A stretch of 64,000 bases of DNA from Trinickia terrae (GCF_005144415.1 NZ_SWJE01000006.1:62001-126000), one strand, 5' to 3'; counted from the first letter of the stretch, positions 25,223-34,215 are shown. Numbers and translations: made by a program. Notes: a model not told the origin generated them from the sequence alone.

Positions 25223-26779
25223 TCAGTGCGCACCCGCCGCCGCATCGCTCGACCCGCCCGCCTTGCTCGGCTTGGTGATCCAGATGAGCGGGATGATGAT
25301 GATCATGACGATCGCCGCACCGTAGAACACGTCGTTGAGCCCCAGCATGGCGGCCTGCGTCTGCACCGTATGATCGAACAGCGCATACGACGCTTGCGTG
25401 CCCAGGCCGAGCAGCGAGTGGTAGTTGTTCAATTGCGCATTGAACATCGGGTTGGTCGGGCTCGACTGCTGCGTCAGGATTTCATGGTGCATGATGGTCC
25501 GGTTGTTCCATATGACACCCGCTATCGACGTGCCGATCCCGCCGAAGAACATGCGTCCGAAGGTGGAGAGGCCCGCTGCGGCCGGCACCTTTTCGGGCGG
25601 CTGCCCCGACAGGATGATGACGGTCAGCGGCGCGAAGAACAGCGCCATCGGAATGCCCTGCAGCAGGGTCGGCAGGACGATGAAGCCCTCGCTGAGATCC
25701 GTGTAGAAAAACGAGCGCATGTAGTAGACGATCGCGAAGGTGACGAACGCGCCCGTGCCGAGGATGCGCGCATCGGTGCGAGGCAGGATCTTGCCCATGA
25801 TCGGCGCGCCGATCACCGCGAAAATGCCCAGCGGCGCCGTCGCGAGCCCCGCATCGACTGCCCGGTAGCCCAGGTACTCCTGCATCCACTGCGGAAGCAG
25901 CACCAGCGTTCCGAAGAAGATGGCATACGCGACCGCAATCGAAACCGTGCCGCCAAGGAAGTTGCGCTGCTTGAAGAGGGTGAGGTCGACAATAGGGTTC
26001 TTGTCCGTCAGCTCCCAGACGATGAAAAGCGCGAGACCCACTGCGGCGACGATGGTCAGGACAATGATCGTGTTCGAAGAGAACCAGTCCAGATCCTTGC
26101 CCTTGTCCAGCATCACCTGGAGCGATGCCACCCAGACGGTCAGCAGCACCAGCCCGACGATATCGACCGGCAGCTTTTTGGTCGGCGTATCGCGATGGCG
26201 ATACAGCATCCAGACCATCGCGGCAGCGAACAGGCCGACCGGGATGTTGATATAGAAGATCCACGACCAGCTATAGCTGTCGGTCACCCATCCGCCGAGC
26301 GCCGGTCCCACGATCGGCCCGGTCACGACGATCATCGAGAATATCGATAACGCCAGCGACGATTTCGACTTGGGCCACGAACTGAGCAGCAGCGCCTGGG
26401 ACATCGGAATCAGCGGTCCGGCCACGGCGCCCTGCAGCACGCGCGCAAGCAGCAGGATCGGCAGCGACGGCGCGATTCCGCACAGCCACGACGCAAATAC
26501 GAACAACAGGATCGAGCCGACGAACAGGCGAACCTGGCCCAGCCGCTGGGTCAGCCAGCCGGTCAACGGTATCGCCACGGAATTGGCGGCGGCAAACACG
26601 GTGATGACCCACGTGCCTTCATCGACCGATACGCCCAGGTTTCCCGAGATGGTCGGAATGGCGACGTTGGCGATCGATGAGTCGAGCACGGTCATGAACC
26701 CCGCCAGGCCCACGGCCAGCGAGCCCAGGGCGAGTGTCGGCCCTGTAAGCGGGGGGTGATTCGGATGGTTGGTGGTCAT
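25223..26779 (-). CDS. emrB: DHA2-family (EmrB/QacA-type) multidrug efflux transporter
   Basis: A 518-residue inner-membrane drug:H+ antiporter of the fourteen-helix DHA2 family. Marker segments are FMTVLDSSIANVAIPTISG in helix 1, WVITVFAAANSVAIPLTGWL, and motif C-like GPIVGPALGGW in helix 5. It is the last gene of marR, outer-membrane factor, emrA, emrB on the minus strand, 36 nt after emrA. With EmrA and the outer-membrane factor it should form a tripartite pump expelling hydrophobic toxicants from the cell. The symbol is by analogy; the drug spectrum is unknown. Confidence 0.9.
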   Translation of the reverse strand: MTTNHPNHPPLTGPTLALGSLAVGLAGFMTVLDSSIANVAIPTISGNLGVSVDEGTWVITVFAAANSVAIPLTGWLTQRLGQVRLFVGSILLFVFASWLCGIAPSLPILLLARVLQGAVAGPLIPMSQALLLSSWPKSKSSLALSIFSMIVVTGPIVGPALGGWVTDSYSWSWIFYINIPVGLFAAAMVWMLYRHRDTPTKKLPVDIVGLVLLTVWVASLQVMLDKGKDLDWFSSNTIIVLTIVAAVGLALFIVWELTDKNPIVDLTLFKQRNFLGGTVSIAVAYAIFFGTLVLLPQWMQEYLGYRAVDAGLATAPLGIFAVIGAPIMGKILPRTDARILGTGAFVTFAIVYYMRSFFYTDLSEGFIVLPTLLQGIPMALFFAPLTVIILSGQPPEKVPAAAGLSTFGRMFFGGIGTSIAGVIWNNRTIMHHEILTQQSSPTNPMFNAQLNNYHSLLGLGTQASYALFDHTVQTQAAMLGLNDVFYGAAIVMIIIIPLIWITKPSKAGGSSDAAAGAH

Positions 26780-26815
26780 GGCGATAGTCCGGCGCTGGGG
26801 TATCTGGCAAGAAGG

Positions 26816-27976
26816 TCATTCGTTCTCGGCGACGATGCGTGCGATGGCGGCATCGGCTTCGTCGCCGTACTTGGCGAATACATCGGTCTTGTAGGTCGAC
26901 GTGGACTGAGTGCCGAGCTGAGCGCCGGCAGGGTCCTTAACGTCGACATCCACGTTCATCGACAGGCCCACGCGCAGCGGATGCTTCTCCAGTTCCTCAG
27001 GCGGAATTTCGATCCGCACCGGCAGCCGCTGCACCACCTTGATCCAGTTGCCCGTCGCGTTCTGGGCCGGCAGCAGCGCCAGCGCCGACCCCGTGCCCGG
27101 CGTAAAGCCCACCACCTTGCCGTGATAGACGATCGACGAGCCATAGACGTCGGCCGTCAATTCGACGGGTTGTCCGACCCGGATGTGCCGAAGCTGCCAC
27201 TCCTTGAAGTTCGCATCGACCCAGACCTGCTCGAGCGGCACCACCGACATCAACGCCGCGCCGGGGGAAACGCGCTGCCCCACCTGAACCGTCCGCTGCG
27301 CGATATATCCGGTCACGGGAGCCGGCAACGTCGTGCGCGCATAAGCGAGGTAGGCGTCGCGAACGCGTGCGGCGCTCGCGAGGACGTCGGGGTGGTTTTC
27401 GACCGAAGCGTTGGCCGTCAGCGCGCGATTGGCGCCGAGCTGCTGCTTGGCGGCGTCGAGTGCGGCCTGAGCCGACTTGACGGCGTCGCGGGCATGCGCG
27501 ATTTCTTCGTCCGACACCGCCCCCGTCATGCCGGTGGAAAGACGGCGTTTCAAGTCGTCCTGCGCCTTCGACAAATCCGACTGCCGTTCGGCGATATCCG
27601 CGCGGAATTTGTCGTCGTCGACATACAGGCCATGCACCCTGCGAACGGTTTGGCCCAGATTGGCCTCGGCCTGTTGCAGTGCGATCTTTGCGTCCGCGGG
27701 ATCGATCTGGACGATCGGCTCGCCCTTCTTGACGATTTGCGTGTTGTCCGCGTTGACCCCGATGACGGTTCCCGTGACCTGCGGCGTGATTTGCACGACG
27801 TTGCCGTTGACGTAGGCATCGTCGGTATCCACGTGGTAACGGGCGTCGAGGAAATAGTAGGCGCCGTACGCGGCGCCCGCGATCCCGAGCGAAGCGGCCA
27901 GCAGCGCCAGCAGCATTTTGCGTTTTCCGGGTTTCTTCGCCGACTCGTTGGCCGACGGTGTCTGAGGTGTGTTCAT
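26816..27976 (-). CDS. emrA: EmrA/HlyD-type periplasmic adaptor (membrane fusion protein)
   Basis: A 386-residue membrane-fusion protein linking EmrB to the outer-membrane factor. It has an N-terminal anchor helix (about residues 21-43, KMLLALLAASLGIAGAAYG), the lipoyl half YVNGNVVQITPQVTGTVIGV, a coiled-coil hairpin (about 95-195) and the second lipoyl/barrel region beginning APVTGYIAQRTVQVGQ. GGAG precedes the ATG at 27976; the longer frame to 28108 is rejected because it overlaps the outer-membrane-factor gene. It lies 64 nt after that gene, within the efflux operon. Confidence 0.9.
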   Translation of the reverse strand: MNTPQTPSANESAKKPGKRKMLLALLAASLGIAGAAYGAYYFLDARYHVDTDDAYVNGNVVQITPQVTGTVIGVNADNTQIVKKGEPIVQIDPADAKIALQQAEANLGQTVRRVHGLYVDDDKFRADIAERQSDLSKAQDDLKRRLSTGMTGAVSDEEIAHARDAVKSAQAALDAAKQQLGANRALTANASVENHPDVLASAARVRDAYLAYARTTLPAPVTGYIAQRTVQVGQRVSPGAALMSVVPLEQVWVDANFKEWQLRHIRVGQPVELTADVYGSSIVYHGKVVGFTPGTGSALALLPAQNATGNWIKVVQRLPVRIEIPPEELEKHPLRVGLSMNVDVDVKDPAGAQLGTQSTSTYKTDVFAKYGDEADAAIARIVAENE

Positions 27977-28040
27977 CGATAGCTCCAACAAAGTTGAATG
28001 GGTGCGGTCCGTCGCTACACGCGACGGCCAATCAGTTGAT

Positions 28041-29567
28041 TCAGTGGGTTGCCGCGTCGTTGGACGGCGCGGGAATCGGTGTTTCGGTGTTTGCCGCGAG
28101 GCCCGCATGCGCTGCGTCGAAACCGCCGCCGAGCGCCTTGATCAGCCCGATCTGCTTGTTGCGGCGGTCCATCTCGAGGTTGACGACGGCCGTTTCCGCA
28201 GCGAGCCGGTTGTCATCCGCGTTCAGCACCTGCAGTTGCTGGTTCAAGCCCGCCTTGTAGCGAACGAGTGCCAGTTGATACGCCTTGGTCTGCGCATCGA
28301 GGGCCTGCTGCGCGTCGACCAGCTGACGGTCGTCCGAATGGATCTGCGTGACCTGTGTGGCGACGTCGGATAAGGCATTGATCAACGTCTGGTTGTACGT
28401 TGCGACGTCGTAGTCGAAGTCGGCATAGCGGCCCTTCAATTGGGCGCGCAGCGCACCGGCATCGAAGATGGGAAGATGAATCGCGGGCGCCAGCTGAAGC
28501 TGACGGCTTCCGGCCGTCAGTAACCGGCCCCAGCCGAACGCGTCCAGCCCCGCCGCAGCGGAAAGATTGACGTCCGGATAGAACTCGGCCTTCGCTTCCT
28601 TCACATCGTGGATGGCCGCGTCCACCTGCCAGTAGGCGGCAACGATGTCCGGGCGGCGCGCAAGCAGATCGGCAGGCAGGTTGTCGGGAAGCGCGACGCT
28701 GGCGCCTTCTCCAAGCGACGGATTGGCGATCTTCAGGCCGCGGTCCGGCCCTGCACCAAGCAACGCGCCCAGCTGGTAGCGCACGATCGTGATCTGTCCG
28801 TCGAGGTCGCTCACGCTCGAGCGGCTCGTCGCGGTTTCACCATATGCGGTCTGCCGCTCCACGTTGGTGTCGAGTCCCGCGCCGACGCGCCCATCCGTGA
28901 TGTGCCCGATGTCCTCGCGGTTCTTCACTTCGCGGACTTCGATATCACGCAACGCATAGAGCTGCGCCAGATGGTTGTATGCGCTTGCCACCGAGGCCGC
29001 CAGCGAGATACGCACCTCCTCGGCCTCGGCGTCGGCCACCTTTTCCTGCGAGATGGCCTGGCCAAGCCGCGCCCGATTCTTGCCCCACAGGTCGAGATCC
29101 CACGAGGCACTGGCGAGCACGGTGTTCTCGCTCTGCCACGTGCCGCCGTACGGTGGCGGGACGATGCCGTTGCCGGTATAGAGCTGGCGCGTCCACGCAT
29201 AGCTGCCCGTTACATTCGGGTAGAGGGTCGACTTGGCGCTGCCGACATAGGAAGAGGCTTTCTCGATGCGAGCGCGCGCCTGGTCGATCGTCGGATTGCC
29301 CTGCAAGGCCTCGCCGATCAGCGCGGGCAGCTGCGGATCGCCGAACTGCTTGGCCCAATCCATCGCTGGCCACTGCCCGCCCTCGGCTGGCAAGCTCTGC
29401 TTCGTCTCGAACTTTGCGGGAGGCGCGATCTGCTGGTCGCTCTTGATGCCGGCGTAGTTGACGCAGCCGGCCAGGCCGAGCGCCGCCACCGCCGAGGCTA
29501 TCGAGGCCGCCCATGCGCTCACGCGCGGTTGGGGTCGGTAGTGATTCGTCGTGGTTTCCATTTTCAT
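28041..29567 (-). CDS. NodT/OprM-type outer-membrane efflux lipoprotein
   Basis: A 508-residue outer-membrane factor of the TolC/NodT group. A lipoprotein signal peptide ends in LGLAGC, with the acylated Cys at about residue 35. Two repeated outer-membrane-efflux domains follow, including LAASVASAYNHLAQLYALRD, the LLARRPDIVAAYWQVDAAIHDVK turn and LYPNVTG-type and FYPDVNLSAAAG strands. It forms the outer channel of the EmrAB-type pump encoded downstream. The start at 29567 (MKM) is preceded by a weak site, and the ATG six bases later is possible. A candidate MarR operator lies 38 nt upstream. Confidence 0.9.
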   Translation of the reverse strand: MKMETTTNHYRPQPRVSAWAASIASAVAALGLAGCVNYAGIKSDQQIAPPAKFETKQSLPAEGGQWPAMDWAKQFGDPQLPALIGEALQGNPTIDQARARIEKASSYVGSAKSTLYPNVTGSYAWTRQLYTGNGIVPPPYGGTWQSENTVLASASWDLDLWGKNRARLGQAISQEKVADAEAEEVRISLAASVASAYNHLAQLYALRDIEVREVKNREDIGHITDGRVGAGLDTNVERQTAYGETATSRSSVSDLDGQITIVRYQLGALLGAGPDRGLKIANPSLGEGASVALPDNLPADLLARRPDIVAAYWQVDAAIHDVKEAKAEFYPDVNLSAAAGLDAFGWGRLLTAGSRQLQLAPAIHLPIFDAGALRAQLKGRYADFDYDVATYNQTLINALSDVATQVTQIHSDDRQLVDAQQALDAQTKAYQLALVRYKAGLNQQLQVLNADDNRLAAETAVVNLEMDRRNKQIGLIKALGGGFDAAHAGLAANTETPIPAPSNDAATH

Positions 29568-29604
29568 TGGCTCATCTGGGTTAGTTTGTCTTCGCATGGC
29601 TCGT

Positions 29605-29623
29605 AGTGCATATACACATAATA
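29605..29623. promoter_or_regulatory. Candidate MarR operator in front of the efflux operon
   Basis: AGTGCATATACACATAATA (plus strand) matches 16 of 19 bases of the element at 30108-30126 over the marR start. The core GTGCATATACAC is a near-perfect dyad. It lies 38-56 nt upstream of the outer-membrane-factor start, over the probable promoter. Confidence 0.65.
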
Positions 29624-29679
29624 GAGTTCAGGTGTTCGCGTATCGATGCACCGAAGTGAACGAGTTTGTTGCTGTGTGG

Positions 29680-30114
29680 TTACCTATCGGATACGTCGCC
29701 CGTCATGCGGAACAGTTCATTCCGCAAATGAGCGGCCTGTTGCTGCCCAAAGCTACGCTCGAAGCTGGCTTGCGCCGCTGCCCAGTGGGCGGCTGCTTCG
29801 TCAAGCTTCGCCAGCCCTCTTCTCGTGAGCACGACTCGCAGCCGCCGATTGCTCTGCCCTTCGGCCGGCGCCACCACCAGGCCGCGCCGGAGCAAGGGTT
29901 GAAGCGCCCGGACGAGCGTCGTCCGGTCCATCACCATCGCCTTGGCCAGTTCAGCCATGGTCAAATTCGAACCATGGTCCAGCGTCCTGAGAATGCTGAA
30001 CTGCGTTGGCGTAATGCCGGCCTCGGACAGATGACGCTCGTAAAGCTTCGAAATATGTCGCGAAGCCTGACGGAGGGCGAAACAGTCGTCGTTCTGAAGA
30101 TCATTTGAGTGCAT
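29680..30114 (-). CDS. MarR-family repressor of the efflux operon
   Basis: A 144-residue MarR protein. The HTH region is ITPTQFSILRTLDHGSNLTMAELAKAMVMDRTTLVRALQPL, and the wing contains EGQSNRRLRVVLTRRG. The gene lies upstream of the efflux genes on the same strand, 112 nt before the outer-membrane-factor start. The continuous frame extends to 30309, but the extra 65 residues begin with an AraC-like relic and are not MarR; the ATG at 30114 gives normal MarR length. A 19-nt dyad covers this start and another copy precedes the pump genes, so it probably represses both. Confidence 0.88.
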   Translation of the reverse strand: MHSNDLQNDDCFALRQASRHISKLYERHLSEAGITPTQFSILRTLDHGSNLTMAELAKAMVMDRTTLVRALQPLLRRGLVVAPAEGQSNRRLRVVLTRRGLAKLDEAAAHWAAAQASFERSFGQQQAAHLRNELFRMTGDVSDR

Positions 30115-30126
30115 ACGCACATGATA
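30108..30126. promoter_or_regulatory. Candidate MarR operator overlapping the marR start codon
   Basis: AGTGCATACGCACATGATA contains the dyad GTGCATACGCAC over the marR ATG (30112-30114). It is nearly identical to 29605-29623. This placement would give tight autorepression by blocking transcription at the start of the gene. Confidence 0.6.
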
Positions 30127-30237
30127 TGGCGGCGGCCATCGGGAAGCGATGCGAGCGGGGTTATCAGTTTGTTGGCGTTTCGCGCACCAATGGCAGCGAA
30201 GCCGACGACGGCGGGCTCGGCTTTCGTCCAATGCCGG

Positions 30238-30324
30238 TCCGCTCAGTCTCGCCCTCATCTCGCGCGGACTCATGCCGAACCTGCGATGAAACACGCGGCT
30301 GAACCGCACGCCCTCGAAGCGAGT
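30238..30324 (-). pseudogene. Relic of an AraC-type HTH, fused in frame ahead of marR
   Basis: About 28 codons read FEGVRFSRVFHRRFGMSPRE, then MRARLSG, which matches the conserved C-terminal end of AraC-family HTH domains (sequence like FSRVFRRRFGMSPREYR). An in-frame TGA cuts it off upstream, and no remaining AraC gene precedes it; the intact AraC gene at 30354-31334 has its own, different C-terminus. It is therefore the tail of a lost second AraC gene. No stop separates it from the marR start 124 nt downstream. Confidence 0.6.
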
Positions 30325-30353
30325 TCAGAACATGGCAGCACGGCCCGAAGCCG

Positions 30354-31334
30354 TTACCGAGCCTGAAGGCCAGACAGCGCCTGCTTTCTGTACTCCCGAG
30401 GCGTCGTCCCGAACGCAGTCTTGAAAGACAGGCTGAAGTGGGGCAGGCTGCTGAAGCCCCACGCGAACGCAATGTCGCCGATGGGGCGAATGGCCAGAGC
30501 GCGATCCGCCAAGTCCTGTGCGCACTTCTGCAGCCGGCGTTCACGGATGAAACGCTCGACCGACAGGCCTTCGCTCGCAAAAATGACGCTGAGATAACGC
30601 TTCGAGATCCCGAGGTGCTCTGCGACGTCCCAAGGCGAGAGCGCAGCGTTTCGTAGATTGGCCTCGATGAATGCCCGTCCGCGATAGGCGGCCATGGACC
30701 GGGTCACGGAGGTCTTGACGGGCTGACCGCCATCGAGCGACGACATGAACGCCATCGCGACCATGTCCAGCGCCTGCTCGTTCAGGCGCTGCGCGACCGT
30801 GGGGCCGAACCGCTCGAAATCGCGGGCCAATGATCCGACAAATTCGCAGGTCATCTTTCCGAGCGGGTTTTCGGCCGGCACGACCGTTGCCGTGAGACGC
30901 TCCAGCGCACCCACCCGCTTGCGGAACAGCGTTCGGGGAACCTGAAGGACGAGTTGCGCCATCTCGCACGGAAAATCCGCAAGGAACGACTTCGAGGTGT
31001 CGAGCACGGTCATATCGCCCGGCCGAAGGACACCTTGCCTGCCGTCTTGCTCGACGATCGCCGCTCCTGCGGACTGGATACATATGAGGACTTGCTCATC
31101 GCGGGCCTGGGCGGCCTTCGGCGTCGTTCGCGCGATCGCGTGCCTGGCCGCGTCGATCTCGAGCAGGTTGGCCGGCGTCGACGCGTAGACCTTTATCGAG
31201 CCAAAGAAGCTGTCTTCGGCGGAGCTGGTGCATTCCAGGTGAGTCAGCAGGCTTTCTACCTGGTGCTGCCAGAAGCTCAGCCGGTCGCTCGGCGGAACGC
31301 GCTCGGTCGATATCACGCTTGGGGTGTCGTTCAT
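30354..31334 (-). CDS. AraC-family regulator with AraC_binding_2-type sensor domain
   Basis: A 326-residue regulator. The N-terminal half is of the FeaR/AraC_binding_2 style (SDRLSFWQHQVESLLTHLEC, and PGDMTVLDTSKSFLADFPCE); the C-terminal HTH spans about residues 222-320 (LSPWDVAEHLGISKRYLSVI and IGDIAFAWGFSSLPHFSLSF, ending FGTTPREYRKQA). It is upstream of marR on the same strand and downstream of the F420-reductase-like gene. Its targets are unknown; the adjacent oxidoreductase genes are the natural candidates. Confidence 0.87.
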   Translation of the reverse strand: MNDTPSVISTERVPPSDRLSFWQHQVESLLTHLECTSSAEDSFFGSIKVYASTPANLLEIDAARHAIARTTPKAAQARDEQVLICIQSAGAAIVEQDGRQGVLRPGDMTVLDTSKSFLADFPCEMAQLVLQVPRTLFRKRVGALERLTATVVPAENPLGKMTCEFVGSLARDFERFGPTVAQRLNEQALDMVAMAFMSSLDGGQPVKTSVTRSMAAYRGRAFIEANLRNAALSPWDVAEHLGISKRYLSVIFASEGLSVERFIRERRLQKCAQDLADRALAIRPIGDIAFAWGFSSLPHFSLSFKTAFGTTPREYRKQALSGLQAR

Positions 31335-31407
31335 GGTCTTTTCATACGTTTCGGGAACGTCGCGCCTGCAAGGCTAGACAAAGACGAAATTGCGCGGAAG
31401 CAACGGT

Positions 31408-32010
31408 TTACGATGCCAAGACCCAATCGCGACCAGCAATCGGACCACCGGCTTGCTGCATGCGGCCGCCCGAAACCAGACCGCCAAGATCCACTGATGC
31501 ATAGCCAAACGCGTTGACGAGTCCGATCACCACGTTCTTCGCGTCCCTGTCGTCACCGGAGACGAAGATGACGCGCTTTCCGTCATGAAACTTCGGCCCC
31601 TTGTCGTAGTGCTCCATGCGGATGGCGTTGAACGCCTTGACCACGCGAGCCCCTGGCGCATGAGCGGCGACGATCTCGCTGGCGCCCGCGCCCCCCAGGT
31701 CCGCCAAAACGAGCGCAGGCTCGAGTTGCGTAAAAGGGTTGGTGGTATCCACGAGAATGCGGCCGGCCCAATCGGGTAGCCCTTCCAGGGCCGACGGGAC
31801 TTGAAGCCATGGAACGGCGAGCATGACGAGCTCGAGCCGGGCCACCTCCTGGAGCGTATCCGCCGATGCCTTCGGCCCGAGTTCGGCGACGATGTCGCGC
31901 AAGGCCTGCGGACCGCGACGAGCGCTCAAGACAACCTCGTGTCCTGCTTGAATGGCGCTCTTGGCGAGAGACTGCGCAACAGCACCTGCTCCAATAAAAC
32001 CAATCTTCAT
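31408..32010 (-). CDS. F420-reductase-like NADP-binding oxidoreductase
   Basis: A 200-residue single Rossmann-domain protein of the NADPH-dependent F420 reductase/NADP-oxidoreductase group: MKIGFIGAGAVAQSLAKSA, the basic SARR after strand 2 that favours NADPH, LVMLAVPWLQVPSAL, and VKAFNAIRMEHYDKGPK. No F420 pathway genes are in the window, so a different small substrate is more likely. GAGGTG lies before the ATG. It is between an AraC gene and an MDR gene, all minus strand. Confidence 0.78.
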   Translation of the reverse strand: MKIGFIGAGAVAQSLAKSAIQAGHEVVLSARRGPQALRDIVAELGPKASADTLQEVARLELVMLAVPWLQVPSALEGLPDWAGRILVDTTNPFTQLEPALVLADLGGAGASEIVAAHAPGARVVKAFNAIRMEHYDKGPKFHDGKRVIFVSGDDRDAKNVVIGLVNAFGYASVDLGGLVSGGRMQQAGGPIAGRDWVLAS

Positions 32011-32086
32011 TTCGACACCTCAGCGGCGACGTGAATCGACTAAGCCATGCTCGCGCAGGAGCAAGGCACTTGGGAGAACAGCTTGG

Positions 32087-33064
32087 TCAGTTGGATGAGC
32101 GCAGGTCGAGCAGCACCTTGCCCCCCTTGATTGCGTGAGCGATGGCCTGTTGGTAGTCCGCAAGCGGATACACGGCGGCCACGGGCAGGTCGAGCTCGCC
32201 GCTCGTCATCAGTTCGGCGGACGCCTTGATTGCGTCTGCGATGTACGGCAGGTATTCGGGGAGATCGATATATATGCCGCGCACGACGATGCCTCGCAGA
32301 TGGAGATCCACGACCTTGACCGGCGTGACCAGCTCACCGCTAGTGAACGCATAGCTCACCAACGTACCGTTTTGCGACAGCACCTCGATCAAGCGCGCCG
32401 CCGCCGAACCGCTCAGACCGTCGATGGCCAGGCGCACGTTGCCCGCGCCGACCGCGGCCTTCGCCTTGTCGACTGCGCCCGGCTCGTCGACGAGAACGAC
32501 GTCCCCGCCGGCTTCTTCCAGTTCATCGACCAATTCCGGACGGCGTACGAAGTTGATGGTCCGCAGGCCGCGCTTCTTCGCCAAGGCGATCACGGTGCGG
32601 CCAATGCCGGAGTTGGCCGCGTTTTGCACGACCCAGTCGCCCTCCTTGAGGTCGACGAAGCGCTCGAGCAGAAGCACGGCCGTGGGAGGATTGATGCGCA
32701 GCATGGCCAGTTGCCGGGGATCGACGTTCGCAGGCAACGCAAACAGCCCCTTGGCCGGGATCGTCAGGCGCTCGCGCCACGTCAGTGCGTACAGTGGAGG
32801 CAACACGCGGTCGCCGACTTTCACGCCGGAGACATTCGCGCCGACCTGCAGAACTCGCCCGACGCCTTCGTTGCCGACGATCGAGGGCAGCGGAGTCGAG
32901 TAGGCGAAGCGATTGGTGACGACCGCCAGGTCGTTGCCATTGATGGGGGCATACTCCATCGCGATCAACACTTCATCCGGGCCGGGGTTGGCCGGCGCTG
33001 GAAGGTCAACGAGTTTCAGCGTCTCGACGGGATTGCCGAAAGCAGTATTTTGGATAGCGCGCAT
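32087..33064 (-). CDS. MDR-family oxidoreductase (2-enoyl reductase/quinone-reductase-like)
   Basis: A 325-residue MDR enzyme. The GroES-like N-terminal half has LKLVDLPAPANPGPDEVLI and PSIVGNEGVGRVLQVG; the Rossmann half has VVQNAANSGIGRTVIALAKK, typical of 2-enoyl thioester/trans-2-enoyl reductase-like members, and an acidic-free NADPH site (NFVRRPELV). No structural-zinc Cys cluster is seen. AAGGAAG precedes the ATG at 33064. It lies 87 nt after a second MDR gene and probably in one operon with it, controlled by the divergent TetR gene. Confidence 0.85.
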   Translation of the reverse strand: MRAIQNTAFGNPVETLKLVDLPAPANPGPDEVLIAMEYAPINGNDLAVVTNRFAYSTPLPSIVGNEGVGRVLQVGANVSGVKVGDRVLPPLYALTWRERLTIPAKGLFALPANVDPRQLAMLRINPPTAVLLLERFVDLKEGDWVVQNAANSGIGRTVIALAKKRGLRTINFVRRPELVDELEEAGGDVVLVDEPGAVDKAKAAVGAGNVRLAIDGLSGSAAARLIEVLSQNGTLVSYAFTSGELVTPVKVVDLHLRGIVVRGIYIDLPEYLPYIADAIKASAELMTSGELDLPVAAVYPLADYQQAIAHAIKGGKVLLDLRSSN

Positions 33065-33151
33065 GACTGACTTCCTTTCATACGGTACTTCGATGGAAAG
33101 CCGAAGGGCAGCGCTTCGGCGCTTGGGCATTGTGTAAGCCGTGGTGCAGCG

Positions 33152-34168
33152 CTAGAACGCGAGCAGCACCGTGCCGGTCTTTCCCCTGCGGCCAGCATGT
33201 TCAAGTGCCGCCAGGTAGTCAGCCGCCGGATATCGTTCCGCTACGGGGAAAAGGCTCGGGAAGTTGTGTGCGAGCTCGAGCGCCTTGGCCAAGTCCGCAT
33301 TGCGTACCGCCGCGGGTTCGAATTGCCAACTGAACAACGACACGCCCTTGATGGTCAGTGCCTGAGGGGCGATGGAACGAATGTCCGTCTGAGCCCCTCC
33401 CAGGGAGCCGTAGCTGATGATCGCTCCGCCGCGAGCAAGAAAGCCCGCCACGTCGGGCAAGAGCGAGCCGCCGACGCCATCGAACGCCACGTAGACGGAC
33501 TTCTTCGCGACCGCGTCGCGAAGCTCGCCCTTCCAACCGGGGTTTTCCGTGGCGATGACGGGAAGGTTTGGCCGGGCGGCTTTGAGCGCTTGCGCGCTCG
33601 CCGCGGAGCCGGCGAGCAGAATCGGGTTGACGCCCACTTCGATGAGCAGATGAGTCAGCAGCTTTCCGACGGCCGAGTTGGCAGCTGTCTGAATGACCGT
33701 GACATCTGTACGCTTGTCTTCCGGCAAAGCGTTGTGACCGGCCCGCATCGCAAGTCGAGCAGTCAATGTGTTGATCGACATCTGTGCCGCGACCTCATCG
33801 CCCACTTCATCAGGCACGGGTATCAGTGACTGCACGGGCGCGGCAATTCTGGAGCTCCAGGCGCCGTTGGCGGAAAGGAAGGCCACTCGGCTACCGACCT
33901 GAACCGGGTGTGACGGATCGATGCCGGCAGCCAGCGCTTCCACCACGCCTACGCCTTCGACACCGGGCACCCGGCCTCCCCTCGGAATGACGGGAGGCGC
34001 CCCGAAAGCCGGGGAGGCGGAAACGCCCAGCAAGTCACCCGGGTGAACCGGGGTTGCGGACACGCGCACGCGAGCCATTCCGCCAGCAAGTGGAGAAGCA
34101 TCGGAAAGCGCTTCGAGCCTGAGCACTTTGGCGGGCTCACCGTGGCCGGTGTGAACGATTCGCTGCAT
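33152..34168 (-). CDS. MDR-family zinc-independent oxidoreductase, divergent from tetR
   Basis: A 338-residue MDR protein paralogous in outline to the next gene. It shows VRVSATPVHPGDLLGVSASP, GVEGVGVVEAL, VIQTAANSAVGKLLTHLLIE and ISYGSLGGAQTDIRS. It lacks the zinc Cys cluster. The start at 34168 (MQRIVHTG) is preceded by a GAAGGAG-like site. It is divergently transcribed from the TetR gene, with a clear dyad in the 96-nt gap, so it is the primary TetR target. Probable role: NADPH-dependent reduction of reactive carbonyls or quinones. Confidence 0.85.
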   Translation of the reverse strand: MQRIVHTGHGEPAKVLRLEALSDASPLAGGMARVRVSATPVHPGDLLGVSASPAFGAPPVIPRGGRVPGVEGVGVVEALAAGIDPSHPVQVGSRVAFLSANGAWSSRIAAPVQSLIPVPDEVGDEVAAQMSINTLTARLAMRAGHNALPEDKRTDVTVIQTAANSAVGKLLTHLLIEVGVNPILLAGSAASAQALKAARPNLPVIATENPGWKGELRDAVAKKSVYVAFDGVGGSLLPDVAGFLARGGAIISYGSLGGAQTDIRSIAPQALTIKGVSLFSWQFEPAAVRNADLAKALELAHNFPSLFPVAERYPAADYLAALEHAGRRGKTGTVLLAF

Positions 34169-34195
34169 CACGGACTCCTTCTGCAAGAATTCATT

Positions 34196-34215
34196 ATTGG
34201 AGCAATCGCTCCGAT
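34196..34215. promoter_or_regulatory. Candidate TetR operator between tetR and the MDR operon
   Basis: ATTGGAGC (34196-34203) and GCTCCGAT (34208-34215) are inverted arms with one mismatch around AATC, centred in the 96-nt divergent intergenic region. Position and 20-nt size match TetR-family autoregulatory sites. Confidence 0.65.
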
